A stretch of DNA of 64,000 nt from Burkholderiales bacterium (GTDB lineage Bacteria > Pseudomonadota > Gammaproteobacteria > Burkholderiales > Burkholderiaceae_C), in the NCBI GenBank assembly GCA_016223165.1, contig JACRPO010000010.1:1-64000 (forward strand), in the 5' to 3' direction. Of this stretch, positions 54,702 through 61,796 are shown in pieces (the first letter of the stretch is position 1; each line of letters starts with the position of its first letter). The translations under genes were made by a program, and so were the position numbers. The notes below the pieces were generated by a model. It did no database searches, was not told the origin of the DNA, and was given only the letters and a program-made list of their open reading frames with translations.

Positions 54702-55625
54702 CTACTGACGCAACGCGAACTGGAATCGCGGATTCGAGGTCGCATTCGCGTCGTTGGGCCCGCCGCAGAAGAGCATCTGCCCCGTCCAGAACTCCGTGTC
54801 CTCCTTGACGGCGCCGCCTTGCTGGCGGTAGCGGCGGCCGGTGAAGTGCTTGAAGCCGAGGCACACGCTACCCTGCACCGCGGGCGTGCGCAGGCCGGTG
54901 AGCGCCATCGTCGCGGAAAGCGGCGCGTGGATCCAGCGTTGCCCATCGTTGCTGTCGTCGCAGGGGGCCATCGTGGCTTCTCCATTGGCGAACGTGCCTG
55001 AGAGGCACACGTCGAGCCCCGCCATCTGCGTGAGCAGGTTGCGCCACTGCCAGGTCGGGCCCACGCCGCCGATGTCCCGGCTGGGCACGATGTTCCAGTG
55101 TTGCCCCGGGGAGTCGTCGCAAGGCATCAGCTCGGGGCTGACTTTTCCCTTGTTGCCGTCCTCCAGAAACACCGCCTGCAGGCATTGGCTGGCGCTCCTG
55201 ACGACGAAGTAGTCGCCCTGCTTCGCCCCCAGGCGCACGGACGTGATGGCCACGTGCTGCCGGCGCGAGGTGCTGCTCTTGAGCAGGTAGACCATCCTGT
55301 CCTTGGTGTTCAGCTCGAGCGCGACCTTGCGGGGCTCGTCGAGCAGGAACACGGCCTGTTCGGTGCGCCGCGTCTCGCGGAAGCGGAAGGCCACCTTGCC
55401 GTCGGCGCCGGACTCCGTCCACGCGCCGCCGCCCACGTCCTTGAAGAAGCCCTTGGAGTGCACGGCCACCTTCAAGTCGGTGCCGGCGGCGGTGGTCCGC
55501 GTGGGGCCGCGTTCGGCGCCAAGGTGGGCCGAGAGGCCGAGCAAGAGCGTCGCGACGAGTGCGCGGCGGGCCCTGGATGACGATGATGATGAAAGCCGAA
55601 CCGGCTGAGTGGGAGCCACAGTCAC
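54702..55625 (-). CDS. Secreted ricin-type (beta-trefoil) lectin-like protein
   Basis: 307 residues from GTG 55625 with GGAAAG upstream. A signal region (SRARRALVATLLLGLSAHLG) is followed by about 80 residues of unknown type and two trefoil-like units: CLQAVFLED...ELMPCDDSPGQHWNIVPSRD and LDVCLSGTFANGEATMAPCD...DSNDGQRWIHAPL, with the QxW-like (Q-H-W, Q-R-W) and Cys pairs of ricin-B repeats, then CLGFKHFTGRRYRQ and LFCGG. Such domains bind carbohydrate. Secreted or periplasmic; role unknown. Confidence 0.6.
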   Translation of the reverse strand: MTVAPTQPVRLSSSSSSRARRALVATLLLGLSAHLGAERGPTRTTAAGTDLKVAVHSKGFFKDVGGGAWTESGADGKVAFRFRETRRTEQAVFLLDEPRKVALELNTKDRMVYLLKSSTSRRQHVAITSVRLGAKQGDYFVVRSASQCLQAVFLEDGNKGKVSPELMPCDDSPGQHWNIVPSRDIGGVGPTWQWRNLLTQMAGLDVCLSGTFANGEATMAPCDDSNDGQRWIHAPLSATMALTGLRTPAVQGSVCLGFKHFTGRRYRQQGGAVKEDTEFWTGQMLFCGGPNDANATSNPRFQFALRQ

Positions 55626-55629
55626 CTTT

Positions 55630-55776
55630 CCGGCAGCGGGCCTGCATGTACCCGGGTACCGCCGCCTCTGCGGCGATCATCCATCGGCGACCGATGCGTT
55701 GTCCATCGAGTGTCGCCCGCAGGGGCTTCCCCTTGTGGAACCTGAACGCCTCGGTCAGGTCGTCGGCCGCGATCAC
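55630..55776 (-). pseudogene. Orphan short reading frame, possible gene remnant
   Basis: On the minus strand a frame reads from a GTG near 55776: IAADDLTEAFRFHKGKPLRA, then TLDGQRIGRRWMIAAEAAVP and GYMQARCRKGDC. Composition and codon use look protein-like rather than shadow-like, but it runs into the ricin-like gene with no recognised domain. It may be the start of a lost gene between the acetyltransferase toxin and the secreted protein. Confidence 0.35.
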
Positions 55777-55794
55777 CGCGCACGGATCCAGAAG

Positions 55795-56316
55795 TCACTC
55801 CGGAAACAGCGCAGCCACGGCCTTCATCGGCAGGAACAGACGTGCGGGCTGGCGCTGAAGTGCCATGAAGCCGTAGTGTCGATAGAAGGCCGCCGCCGGT
55901 GTGTCCTTGGCATCCACGACCACGGCCATGGCCGCGATCTCGGCGGCGGCGCCCAGGCTGCGATGCAGCGCGTCCAGGAGCAGGAACTCCCCCAGCCCCT
56001 TCCCTCTCCGGCTTTGGTCGACGGCGAGACGGCCCAGCAGGGTCACCGGCAACTGCGGGTAACGTGGCAGCTTCTTCGCGAGGTCGGCGGGCAGGGCGTC
56101 CGCAGTGATGATCGATGCCGACAGCGTGTAGTAGCCGAGCACCTGGCGCGAGGGCGGCTCGAGCAGCACGAAAGGGGCGGCGACGCGCTTCTCGGCGTCC
56201 TGGCGGGCCTGCTGTTGCAGGTAGCGGTCAAGCGGCTCGCTGCCGCAGGCGAAGTTGCCGCGGTCGTGGACCTTACCGAGCGGGGCGATGCGGTAGGGCG
56301 TGACCGGACTGGGCAA
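55795..56316 (-). CDS. GNAT-type toxin (TacT/AtaT-like)
   Basis: 173 residues from TTG 56316, directly after the antitoxin stop. The N-terminal YRIAPLGKVHDRGNFACGSE and PLDRYLQQQARQDAEKRVAA are characteristic of TacT-class toxins, which acetylate the amino group on charged tRNA. The cofactor loop is LAVDQSRRGKGLGEFLLLDA and the catalytic Tyr is in AFYRHYGFMAL. It pairs with the upstream DUF1778 antitoxin in the antitoxin-first order usual for this class. Confidence 0.88.
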   Translation of the reverse strand: MPSPVTPYRIAPLGKVHDRGNFACGSEPLDRYLQQQARQDAEKRVAAPFVLLEPPSRQVLGYYTLSASIITADALPADLAKKLPRYPQLPVTLLGRLAVDQSRRGKGLGEFLLLDALHRSLGAAAEIAAMAVVVDAKDTPAAAFYRHYGFMALQRQPARLFLPMKAVAALFPE

Positions 56317-56616
56317 TCACAGCCCCATCTGCTGCCGATACTTTGCCGCTGCCTTGCGCAGGCGCGCGTTGGGTGCGCGCGGCTTCAGCAGTGCGGTCAC
56401 GAAGGCGATCTGCTCGGCCCGCGACAGCTGGATGGTCTCGTGTTCCTGGATGACCTTGGCGGCGGCTTCCTCTGCGCTGGCGACCACGAACTCGCTCAGC
56501 GTGCGCCCGGAAAGCGCGGCCGCATGCTGCAGCAGCGCCTTCTGCTGCGTCGTCATACGCGCTTCCAGGCGCGCTGCGCGGAGTTTGTCGTCAGTCTGGA
56601 TCGTCTCGGTCAGCAT
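56317..56616 (-). CDS. DUF1778 antitoxin (TacA-like)
   Basis: 99 residues. The ribbon-helix-helix region is DDKLRAARLEARMTTQQKAL, followed by LQHAAALSGRTLSEFVVASA, the DUF1778 core, and a C-terminal toxin-binding tail (LLKPRAPNARLRKAAAKYRQ). Such antitoxins bind their own promoter with the toxin as co-repressor. The toxin gene begins with no gap after its stop. The 157 bases before the GST gene upstream should hold the promoter. Confidence 0.9.
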   Translation of the reverse strand: MLTETIQTDDKLRAARLEARMTTQQKALLQHAAALSGRTLSEFVVASAEEAAAKVIQEHETIQLSRAEQIAFVTALLKPRAPNARLRKAAAKYRQQMGL

Positions 56617-56772
56617 GGCCGCCTCTCAAGGGCACGGTGTCTCCCGCCATCTGACGGGCCGCTCACTGTACGGCAGATGTCCGTACAGATCAAGATCGAG
56701 ATCGACCGCCGGGCTCCCGCTACGCGCCGCGCGATGGAGCAACAGAGATGGCCAAGCCGTCGAGGTCCGACG

Positions 56773-57444
56773 TCAGGACGCTTCGCCGGCCGGCGCGGAG
56801 CGTTCGTACTCCGTGGCCGTGCCGCGAACGCTCGGCCGCCCGCTGAGCGAGCCAAGCCAGCGGGTGAGCGACGGATGCTCGGCGATGGCTGCCTGGCCCT
56901 CGGGCGCGAGGGCAACGTACCGCAGGAAGGGGTAGGCGTGGAGGTCGGCCAGCGTGAGCGTGGGCCCGGCGAGGAACGGCGACTCGCCGGCGAGCGAGGC
57001 GATCGCGGCGAGTGCCGTACGCGCCTGGCCGAGGGCCTTGGAGATCACCTCTTCGTCTGCGACCCCACCCCGAAGCGGAATGCCCACCCGCTGCACGAAG
57101 ACTCCCCAGACCATGGGCCGATAGGCGTAGGCATCGAGCAGGCCGATCAGCTGCGTCATGCGCGCGCGTGCCTCGGGTGTCGCAGGCTGAAGAGGCGGGC
57201 CGGGGAAGGCCTCATCGATGTAGCGGCAGATGGCGTGCGTCTCGTACACGGAGAACGCGTCGTGAAGAAGAACGGGAATCCGACCGAAGGGATGGCGCTT
57301 CAGGTGATCTGCCGGCACGCCGCCAGGGCCGAAGATCTCCACTTCTTCGAGCAGGTACGGGACTGCCTTCTCCTCGAGCGCCAGGCGCGCGATTCGCGTG
57401 TAGACGCTGCGCGCAAGACCGAAGAGGGTCACAGACGGGCGCAT
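56773..57444 (-). CDS. Glutathione S-transferase family protein
   Basis: 223 residues from ATG 57444. Thioredoxin-like half: SVTLFGLARSVYTRIARLAL (Ser/Tyr near the active site), RHPFGRIPVLLHDAFSVYET with cis-Pro and the E-T pair. Helical half: FLAGPTLTLADLHAYPFLRY. Close to the phi/theta-type GSTs. Not related in sequence to the two GSTs at 8898 and 13531 beyond the family. Neighbours are TA modules, so no pathway is suggested. Confidence 0.88.
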   Translation of the reverse strand: MRPSVTLFGLARSVYTRIARLALEEKAVPYLLEEVEIFGPGGVPADHLKRHPFGRIPVLLHDAFSVYETHAICRYIDEAFPGPPLQPATPEARARMTQLIGLLDAYAYRPMVWGVFVQRVGIPLRGGVADEEVISKALGQARTALAAIASLAGESPFLAGPTLTLADLHAYPFLRYVALAPEGQAAIAEHPSLTRWLGSLSGRPSVRGTATEYERSAPAGEAS

Positions 57445-57485
57445 GGGGGTTGGTCCAGTGGTGTGGCTGAGGTCGGGGCGCTGGC

Positions 57486-57630
57486 TCACGGCGCAGGCGT
57501 CATGCCCTTCGCCCGAATGGAGACGCCGACCGCATAGGAGGTGTAGTGCTGGATGCCCTCGGGCAGCATCCCGACCAGTTCCACGCCATGCACCGGCATG
57601 ATCTCGCTGACCTGATGGATCAGGGCTTCA
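57486..57630 (-). pseudogene. Truncated duplicate of the ModA-like gene 3' end
   Basis: 57486-57520 matches 61797-61832 and 57521-57630 matches about 61902-62010 at high identity, including the shared CTGGATGCCCTCGGGCAGCA, with an internal loss of about 70 bases. It ends in unrelated sequence before the HigA gene. This is a decayed partial duplicate of the substrate-binding-protein gene four kilobases downstream. Confidence 0.85.
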
Positions 57631-57671
57631 TCGGGGCCCGCTGCGCCTTGGCGCCTGTCATGGCAGAAGCC

Positions 57672-58064
57672 TCAGCGTGCGGCCGCTGGCGCGCTCTGTC
57701 GGAGCAAGCTCTCCGCCGGAATGCCCAGGCCCAGGTGCAGCTTCTGGATCATCGCCAGGGTCAGGCCGCGTTTGCGGTTGAGCACCTCGTAGACGCGGTT
57801 GCTGCGGCCGATGAGCGGTTCCAGATCCTTGGCGGTCAAACCTTGTTGTTCCATGCGGAACTTGATCGCCTCCACGGCATCGGGCAGGTCCATCGGGAAG
57901 TGCTGCCGCTCGTAGGCCTCGATCAGCGTCACCAGCACGTCCAGCCGGTCGCCTTCGGGTGTGCGCGCCTTGGCCGTCATCAGCGACTCGACCGCCTTCA
58001 GTGCCGCCTTGTAGTCGGCCTTGGTCTTGATCGGCTTGATGTCCATCGTGTATTCCTTTGCCAT
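57672..58064 (-). CDS. higA: HigA-type XRE antitoxin
   Basis: 130 residues from ATG 58064, two bases after the toxin stop. The N-terminal half (KTKADYKAALKAVESLMTAK) is the HigA helical region and the C-terminal half is an HTH_3 domain: EQQGLTAKDLEPLIGRSNRV and VLNRKRGLTLAMIQKLHLGL. It neutralises HigB and represses the operon. Toxin-first order is characteristic of higBA. A later start at MDIKPIKT is possible. Confidence 0.9.
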   Translation of the reverse strand: MAKEYTMDIKPIKTKADYKAALKAVESLMTAKARTPEGDRLDVLVTLIEAYERQHFPMDLPDAVEAIKFRMEQQGLTAKDLEPLIGRSNRVYEVLNRKRGLTLAMIQKLHLGLGIPAESLLRQSAPAAAR

Positions 58065-58367
58065 TCAGATCGTTTGCGCGTCGATGGCGTTGTACTGCTT
58101 GTGCGTACCGATGAAGCGCACGTACACCACTCGGTACGGGTAGTTGATCCACACCACCAGGCGGTACTTGTTGCCGCCCAGGTTGAACACCACCCGCCCG
58201 TCCTTGAGCACGCTGGCCGTGCCGAACTGCGCCTTCACCGCAGCGGGACCGGCCCAGTCAGCCTTCAAGACGTCGCGGTACCAGGCCAACGCGGGCTCTT
58301 GCGCGTCTCGGTACTCCGGGCGGTCAGCCCAGAACGCCTTCAGCGTGGACAGCGCGATCACCCGCAT
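58065..58367 (-). CDS. higB: HigB-type mRNA interferase toxin
   Basis: 100 residues. RelE-fold: MRVIALSTLKAFWADRPEYR, LAWYRDVLKADWAGPAAVKA and the core KDGRVVFNLGGNKYRLVVWI then YPYRVVYVRFIGTHKQYN with basic and Tyr/His residues of the catalytic surface. HigB cleaves mRNA on the ribosome. Stop and the HigA start are adjacent. The region upstream (58368-58427) should hold the promoter but I saw no clear operator. Confidence 0.9.
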   Translation of the reverse strand: MRVIALSTLKAFWADRPEYRDAQEPALAWYRDVLKADWAGPAAVKAQFGTASVLKDGRVVFNLGGNKYRLVVWINYPYRVVYVRFIGTHKQYNAIDAQTI

Positions 58368-58427
58368 CGGGCCATTCTAGTCCCATCTTGGGACTGGCGC
58401 CGCCGGCTGCTCGGTCGCGACGCTCGC

Positions 58428-58500
58428 GTGCGCTTCGAAGCGCGCGCAGCGCGCGGCAACCCCAAGCGCGCACTGGCTCTGCTCGGCAAGCTGGATCGGG
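58428..58500. repeat. Dispersed repeat copy B (about 73 bp)
   Basis: Core CGCGCAGCGCGCGGCAACCC then AAGCGCGC matches copy A at 54479-54545. Copy B lies in the 354-base non-coding gap between HigB and the DUF4143 ATPase, next to a truncated MITE arm. Confidence 0.75.
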
Positions 58501-58620
58501 CCGGCTGAGCCGGCGCGGGGGGAGAAACCGCTTCACGCGGGATCTGGAGGGCGTGGCTGTCCGCCGGCTGGCGCAGATGGAGTTCAGACTGCCCGCGGCT
58601 TCACGGCCGCGGCGGTAAGA

Positions 58621-58712
58621 GGCTGTGCGGGCAAGGCGCGGCGCTCAGCTGCGGCGGTCGGCCCCTGGGTCAACTCCTTTCCGCTGCTCGGCGCCGCTGC
58701 GCGCCGCGCCCC
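58621..58712. repeat. Truncated copy of the MITE-like left arm
   Basis: GGCTGTGCGGGCAAGGCGCG at 58621 and TTCCGCTGCTCGG near 58679 match the left arm at 62775-62850 closely, with internal differences. The right arm is missing or reduced to a GCGCGCCGCGCCC-like trace near 58700. It precedes the convergent end of the DUF4143 ATPase. Confidence 0.75.
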
Positions 58713-58721
58713 TCGACTTCG

Positions 58722-59882
58722 TCACAGCCCCGCCCACGGCATCACGTCCACCCCTTCACGCGTGAAGCGGGTTTCTCCCCCATAGACGAGGGCGCGGTGG
58801 ATCGCGGCGAACTGGCCGCGTTCGGTGGCGTACCTGTGCCACTTGTCGAGGTTGCCGAACGCGTCCGCGGCGACCGTGATGCCGGACTTGATCTCGATGG
58901 CGGCGATGTCATTGCCGCGCTCCAGGATCACGTCGACCTCGGTGCCGATGTTGTCGCGCCAGAAGTACAGCGGCTCGCGCAGGCCGGCGTTGCAGCGGCT
59001 CTTCAGCAGCTCGTTGACCACCAGGGTCTCGAAAAGCGCGCCGCGCAGCGGGTGCGTCTCGGCCTGCGCTTCGGTCTGGATGCCGATGAGCGCGCAGGCC
59101 AGGCCGACGTCGGTCATGTACAGCTTGGGTGCCTTGATCAGCCGCTTGCCGAAGTGGGCGAAGTGCGGGCGCACGAAATGGATGAGGTAGCAGGTTTCCA
59201 GGATGGAGAGCCAGTGCTTCACCGTCTTGTCGGCCACGCCCGCGTCGCTGGCCAGCGACTGCATGTTGAGCAGCTGCCCGGTGCGCGCAGCGGTGAGCTT
59301 GAGGAAGCGCTGGAAAGCGCTCAGGTCCTGGATGGCGGCGAGCTGCCGTGCATCGCGCTCGGCGTACGTGACCAGGTAGCCCTGCAGCCACTCGTGCGGC
59401 TCCAGCGAGCGCGAGTAGATGGCGGGGAAGAAGCCCTTGACCAGGTGGCTGGCATAGCGCTCGTCCAGGAGCCGGGCTTCACGCAGTTCGGCCACCGACA
59501 GCGGCAGCAGCTCGACCAACGCCGTGCGCCCGGCCAGGCTTTGCGTGACGCCCGACAGCAGCGACAGGTTCTGTGAGCCCGTGAGCACGAACAGACCCAT
59601 CTGCGCCGAGGCGTCGACCACCTCCTGCATCTGCGAGAACAGCTCGGGCGCGTTCTGCGCCTCGTCGATCACCGCGCCGGCAGGAAACTGGCGCAGGAAA
59701 TCCGCCGGCTGCTGGCGCGCGAACTCGCGCTGCGCCGGCGCCTCGAGCGAGACATACGGCTTGTGGGGCAACAGCGCGCGCACCAGCGTCGTCTTGCCCG
59801 ATTGGCGCGGCCCGGTCACGGTGACGACGGGGAAGCCTTCGAGCAGGCGCAGGATGCGGGCGGCGGCGTGCCTTGGGATCAT
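58722..59882 (-). CDS. AAA ATPase with DUF4143 (archaeal-type ATPase family)
   Basis: 386 residues. Walker A is TVTGPRQSGKTTLVRALLPH (near residues 20-39) and Walker B is AVIDEAQNAPELFSQMQEVV. A sensor-like LFVLTGSQNLSLLSG follows. The C-terminal DUF4143 has a winged-helix part (LNMQSLASDAGVADKTVKHW) and a PD-(D/E)xK-like nuclease region EVDVILERGNDIAAIEIKSG. Function of the family is unclear (possibly in conflict systems). It begins just downstream of the promoter region shared with the ArsR operon. Confidence 0.9.
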   Translation of the reverse strand: MIPRHAAARILRLLEGFPVVTVTGPRQSGKTTLVRALLPHKPYVSLEAPAQREFARQQPADFLRQFPAGAVIDEAQNAPELFSQMQEVVDASAQMGLFVLTGSQNLSLLSGVTQSLAGRTALVELLPLSVAELREARLLDERYASHLVKGFFPAIYSRSLEPHEWLQGYLVTYAERDARQLAAIQDLSAFQRFLKLTAARTGQLLNMQSLASDAGVADKTVKHWLSILETCYLIHFVRPHFAHFGKRLIKAPKLYMTDVGLACALIGIQTEAQAETHPLRGALFETLVVNELLKSRCNAGLREPLYFWRDNIGTEVDVILERGNDIAAIEIKSGITVAADAFGNLDKWHRYATERGQFAAIHRALVYGGETRFTREGVDVMPWAGL

Positions 59883-60016
59883 TCTTTACAGATTCGTAGT
59901 CAGAGCTCGATATTGTAAGCAGCCCAGCGGACCTGTGCTGCGGCTCCCGTGGCCGTGAGCGGCTCTTGAAGGGGCGCGAGCCAGTCGCCAGGCGACATGG
60001 CAGGCCGATGTGCCGC

Positions 60017-60046
60017 TTGACATGCAGGTATTAGCCTGCATATCAT
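60017..60046 (+). promoter_or_regulatory. Promoter of the ArsR gene with embedded operator
   Basis: TTGACA (60017-60022) and TATCAT (60041-60046) are 18 bases apart. The spacer contains a perfect inverted repeat, ATGCAGG (60022-60028) with CCTGCAT (60035-60041), separated by TATTAG. The start codon at 60072 is 26 bases after the -10. The dyad is a likely site for autorepression by the ArsR protein encoded downstream. Confidence 0.75.
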
Positions 60047-60071
60047 TCCCTCACGCACAAACACTCAGCGG

Positions 60072-60386
60072 ATGGACGCAGACAAGGTTTTCAAGGCACT
60101 GGGCGACCCGACACGCAGAAAGCTGCTCGACCTGCTGTGCGAGAACAACGGGCAGACGCTCGGCGAGCTCTGCGAGCACCTGGACATGGCGCGGCAATCG
60201 GCCACGCAGCACATCGGCGTCCTCGAGGCGGCCAATCTGGTGAGCACGGTCTGGCGTGGCCGGGAGAAGCTGCACTTCATCAACCCGGTGCCGCTGCACG
60301 AGGTCTACGAGCGGTGGGTGCGCAAGTTCGAACGTCAGCGGCTCAGTCTGCTGCACGACCTGAAGAAGGAACTCGAAGGAAAGTGA
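60072..60386 (+). CDS. ArsR/SmtB-family transcriptional regulator
   Basis: 104 residues. HTH: MDADKVFKALGDPTRRKLLD...LGELCEHLDMARQSATQHIG with recognition helix QSATQHIGVLEAANLV and wing STVWRGREKLHFINPVPL. There is no metal-binding CxC, so this is the non-metal branch seen with AHSA1/SRPBCC partners. It is two bases from the SRPBCC gene. Expected to repress its own operon through the dyad at 60022-60041. Confidence 0.9.
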   Translation: MDADKVFKALGDPTRRKLLDLLCENNGQTLGELCEHLDMARQSATQHIGVLEAANLVSTVWRGREKLHFINPVPLHEVYERWVRKFERQRLSLLHDLKKELEGK

Positions 60387-60388
60387 CG

Positions 60389-60856
60389 ATGAGCAAAGAG
60401 AAGACCCACTTCGTTTATGTGACCTACATCCGTTCGACGCCGGAGAAGGTGTTCGAGGCCATCACGAAGCCGGAGATCGCGCGGCGCTACTGGGGCCACG
60501 AGAACGTCTCCGACTGGAAGCCCGGGTCGACCTGGCAGCACGTGCGCGCCAACGAGCAGCGCACGGTCGAGCTGGTCGGCAAGGTGGTGGAGGTCTTGCC
60601 GCCGACGCGCCTGGTCATCACGTGGGCGAACGCCTCGCAGGCCGCCGACCCGGCCAGCACCAGCCGCGTGAGCTTCGACCTCGTGCCGTACGAGGAGATG
60701 GTGCGCCTCACCGTCACGCACGACGAACTCGAGGCCGGCAGCGGCATGGCCAAGGGCATCCAGCAGGGGTGGCCGGCCGTCCTTTCCAGCATGAAGTCGC
60801 TGCTCGAAACGGGGCAGGGCATCGATGTCTTCGCCAAGCCCAAAGTGGCAGCCTGA
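60389..60856 (+). CDS. SRPBCC (AHSA1/START-like) domain protein
   Basis: 155 residues from ATG 60389; a GTG at 60383 overlapping the ArsR stop would add two. Fold marks: HFVYVTYIRSTPEKVFEAIT, RRYWGHENVSDWKPGSTW, VVEVLPPTRLVITWANASQA, VRLTVTHDELEAGSG and GWPAVLSSMKSLLETG. Such hydrophobic-cavity proteins often accompany ArsR regulators and may bind a lipid-like inducer. Probably one operon with the regulator. Confidence 0.92.
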   Translation: MSKEKTHFVYVTYIRSTPEKVFEAITKPEIARRYWGHENVSDWKPGSTWQHVRANEQRTVELVGKVVEVLPPTRLVITWANASQAADPASTSRVSFDLVPYEEMVRLTVTHDELEAGSGMAKGIQQGWPAVLSSMKSLLETGQGIDVFAKPKVAA

Positions 60857-60883
60857 TTTGTCGGCCCGAAACTGAAGTCGATC

Positions 60884-61300
60884 ATGACCCAGCCCTACAC
60901 CGGCGGATGCGCGTGCGGCGCGATCCGCTACGCAACGAAGCACGCGCCCGTCTTCCAGAACCACTGCCAGTGCCGCGACTGCCAGCGGCGAAGCGGCACA
61001 GGGCACGGCTCCTGGCTAACCTTTCCCGCGCGGGCCGAGATGGCAATCACCGGCGAGGCGGCGCACTGGCAGGTGGCGGGCGACAGCGGCAACATGAAGG
61101 TCCATGCCTTCTGCCCGGCATGCGGAACGCCGGTCTACCTGAGCTTCATCGCGATGCCGGACCTGATCGCGGTGCCCGCGGCCAGCCTCGACGAGCCGGC
61201 CCGCTTCGTGCCGCAGGTCCTCACCTACGGCGTGCGCGGGTTGGCGTGGGACACCATCGATCCTTCGTTGCAGGCCTTCGAGCGGATGCCATCCGGCTAG
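60884..61300 (+). CDS. GFA-family zinc protein
   Basis: 138 residues. Zinc-ligand clusters: YTGGCACGAIRYATKHAPVF (CxC), QNHCQCRDCQRRSGTGHGSW (CxCxxC) and AFCPACGTPVYLSFIAMPDL (CxxC). It is about 27 bases after the SRPBCC gene on the same strand. Enzymatic role unproven; see also the distinct family member at 52500-52898. Confidence 0.9.
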   Translation: MTQPYTGGCACGAIRYATKHAPVFQNHCQCRDCQRRSGTGHGSWLTFPARAEMAITGEAAHWQVAGDSGNMKVHAFCPACGTPVYLSFIAMPDLIAVPAASLDEPARFVPQVLTYGVRGLAWDTIDPSLQAFERMPSG

Positions 61301-61492
61301 GCATACCGCCGCTCGAGTTCCGCCACCAATGCCAGGGCCGAGGTGCAGGATGGCCGGCCATGGATGAGTGCGCCGAGCACCACCCAGATTCCCTTGTGGC
61401 TCCCTGGCGGGTAGTCGCGGATGTTCGCGAAGTCCAAGCGCGGGCTCGACCCTCCTTGGAAGGTTCTCGTCGAGCTTGAACCGGATGCTCAC
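61297..61492 (-). pseudogene. DUF5615 PIN-like toxin, deleted and frameshifted
   Basis: From GTG 61492 the frame gives SIRFKLDENLPRR, the opening of DUF5615 proteins ('MRFKLDENL'). The rest of the family sequence continues in another frame: LDFANIRDYPPGSHKGIWVV then LGALIHGRPS...LALVAELERRYA to a stop at 61297-61299. About 45 residues between the two parts are missing and the frame shifts. The normal length is about 110-120. It lies eight bases after the intact DUF433 antitoxin gene, the usual partner. Confidence 0.85.
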
Positions 61493-61500
61493 GCCCGCGC

Positions 61501-61728
61501 CTACGCTGGCAACGGAACGATCCGTTCTCGCGCCAGGTCGGCAGCGTAGGCCATGGCCGCGGGAATGTGCTCAGGCTCGAGCGACGGGTACTCGTCGAGG
61601 ATCGTTGCCGCGGTCTCCCCGGCGGCCAGGTTGTCCAGGACGACCGAGACAGGCACCCGCGTGCCACGGAAGCACACAGCGCCATGCATGATCTGAGGAT
61701 CGGCGGTGATGTAGGGCTTCCAATCCAT
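61501..61728 (-). CDS. DUF433 antitoxin
   Basis: 75 residues. DUF433 core: WKPYITADPQIMHGAVCFRG then TRVPVSVVLDNLAAGETAAT and ILDEYPSLEPEHIPAAMAYA. The family is paired with DUF5615 toxins. Here the antitoxin is intact while its toxin is broken. The 68 bases before ModA-like gene contain the short sequence TCTACCTGGGTAGG, a small palindrome of possible regulatory use. Confidence 0.9.
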   Translation of the reverse strand: MDWKPYITADPQIMHGAVCFRGTRVPVSVVLDNLAAGETAATILDEYPSLEPEHIPAAMAYAADLARERIVPLPA

Positions 61729-61796
61729 CGCGACCTCGGGAATTGCGCTGGGAAGACAAGTCTACCTGGGTAGGTCGCTCGTGGTTCCTCGCCGGT

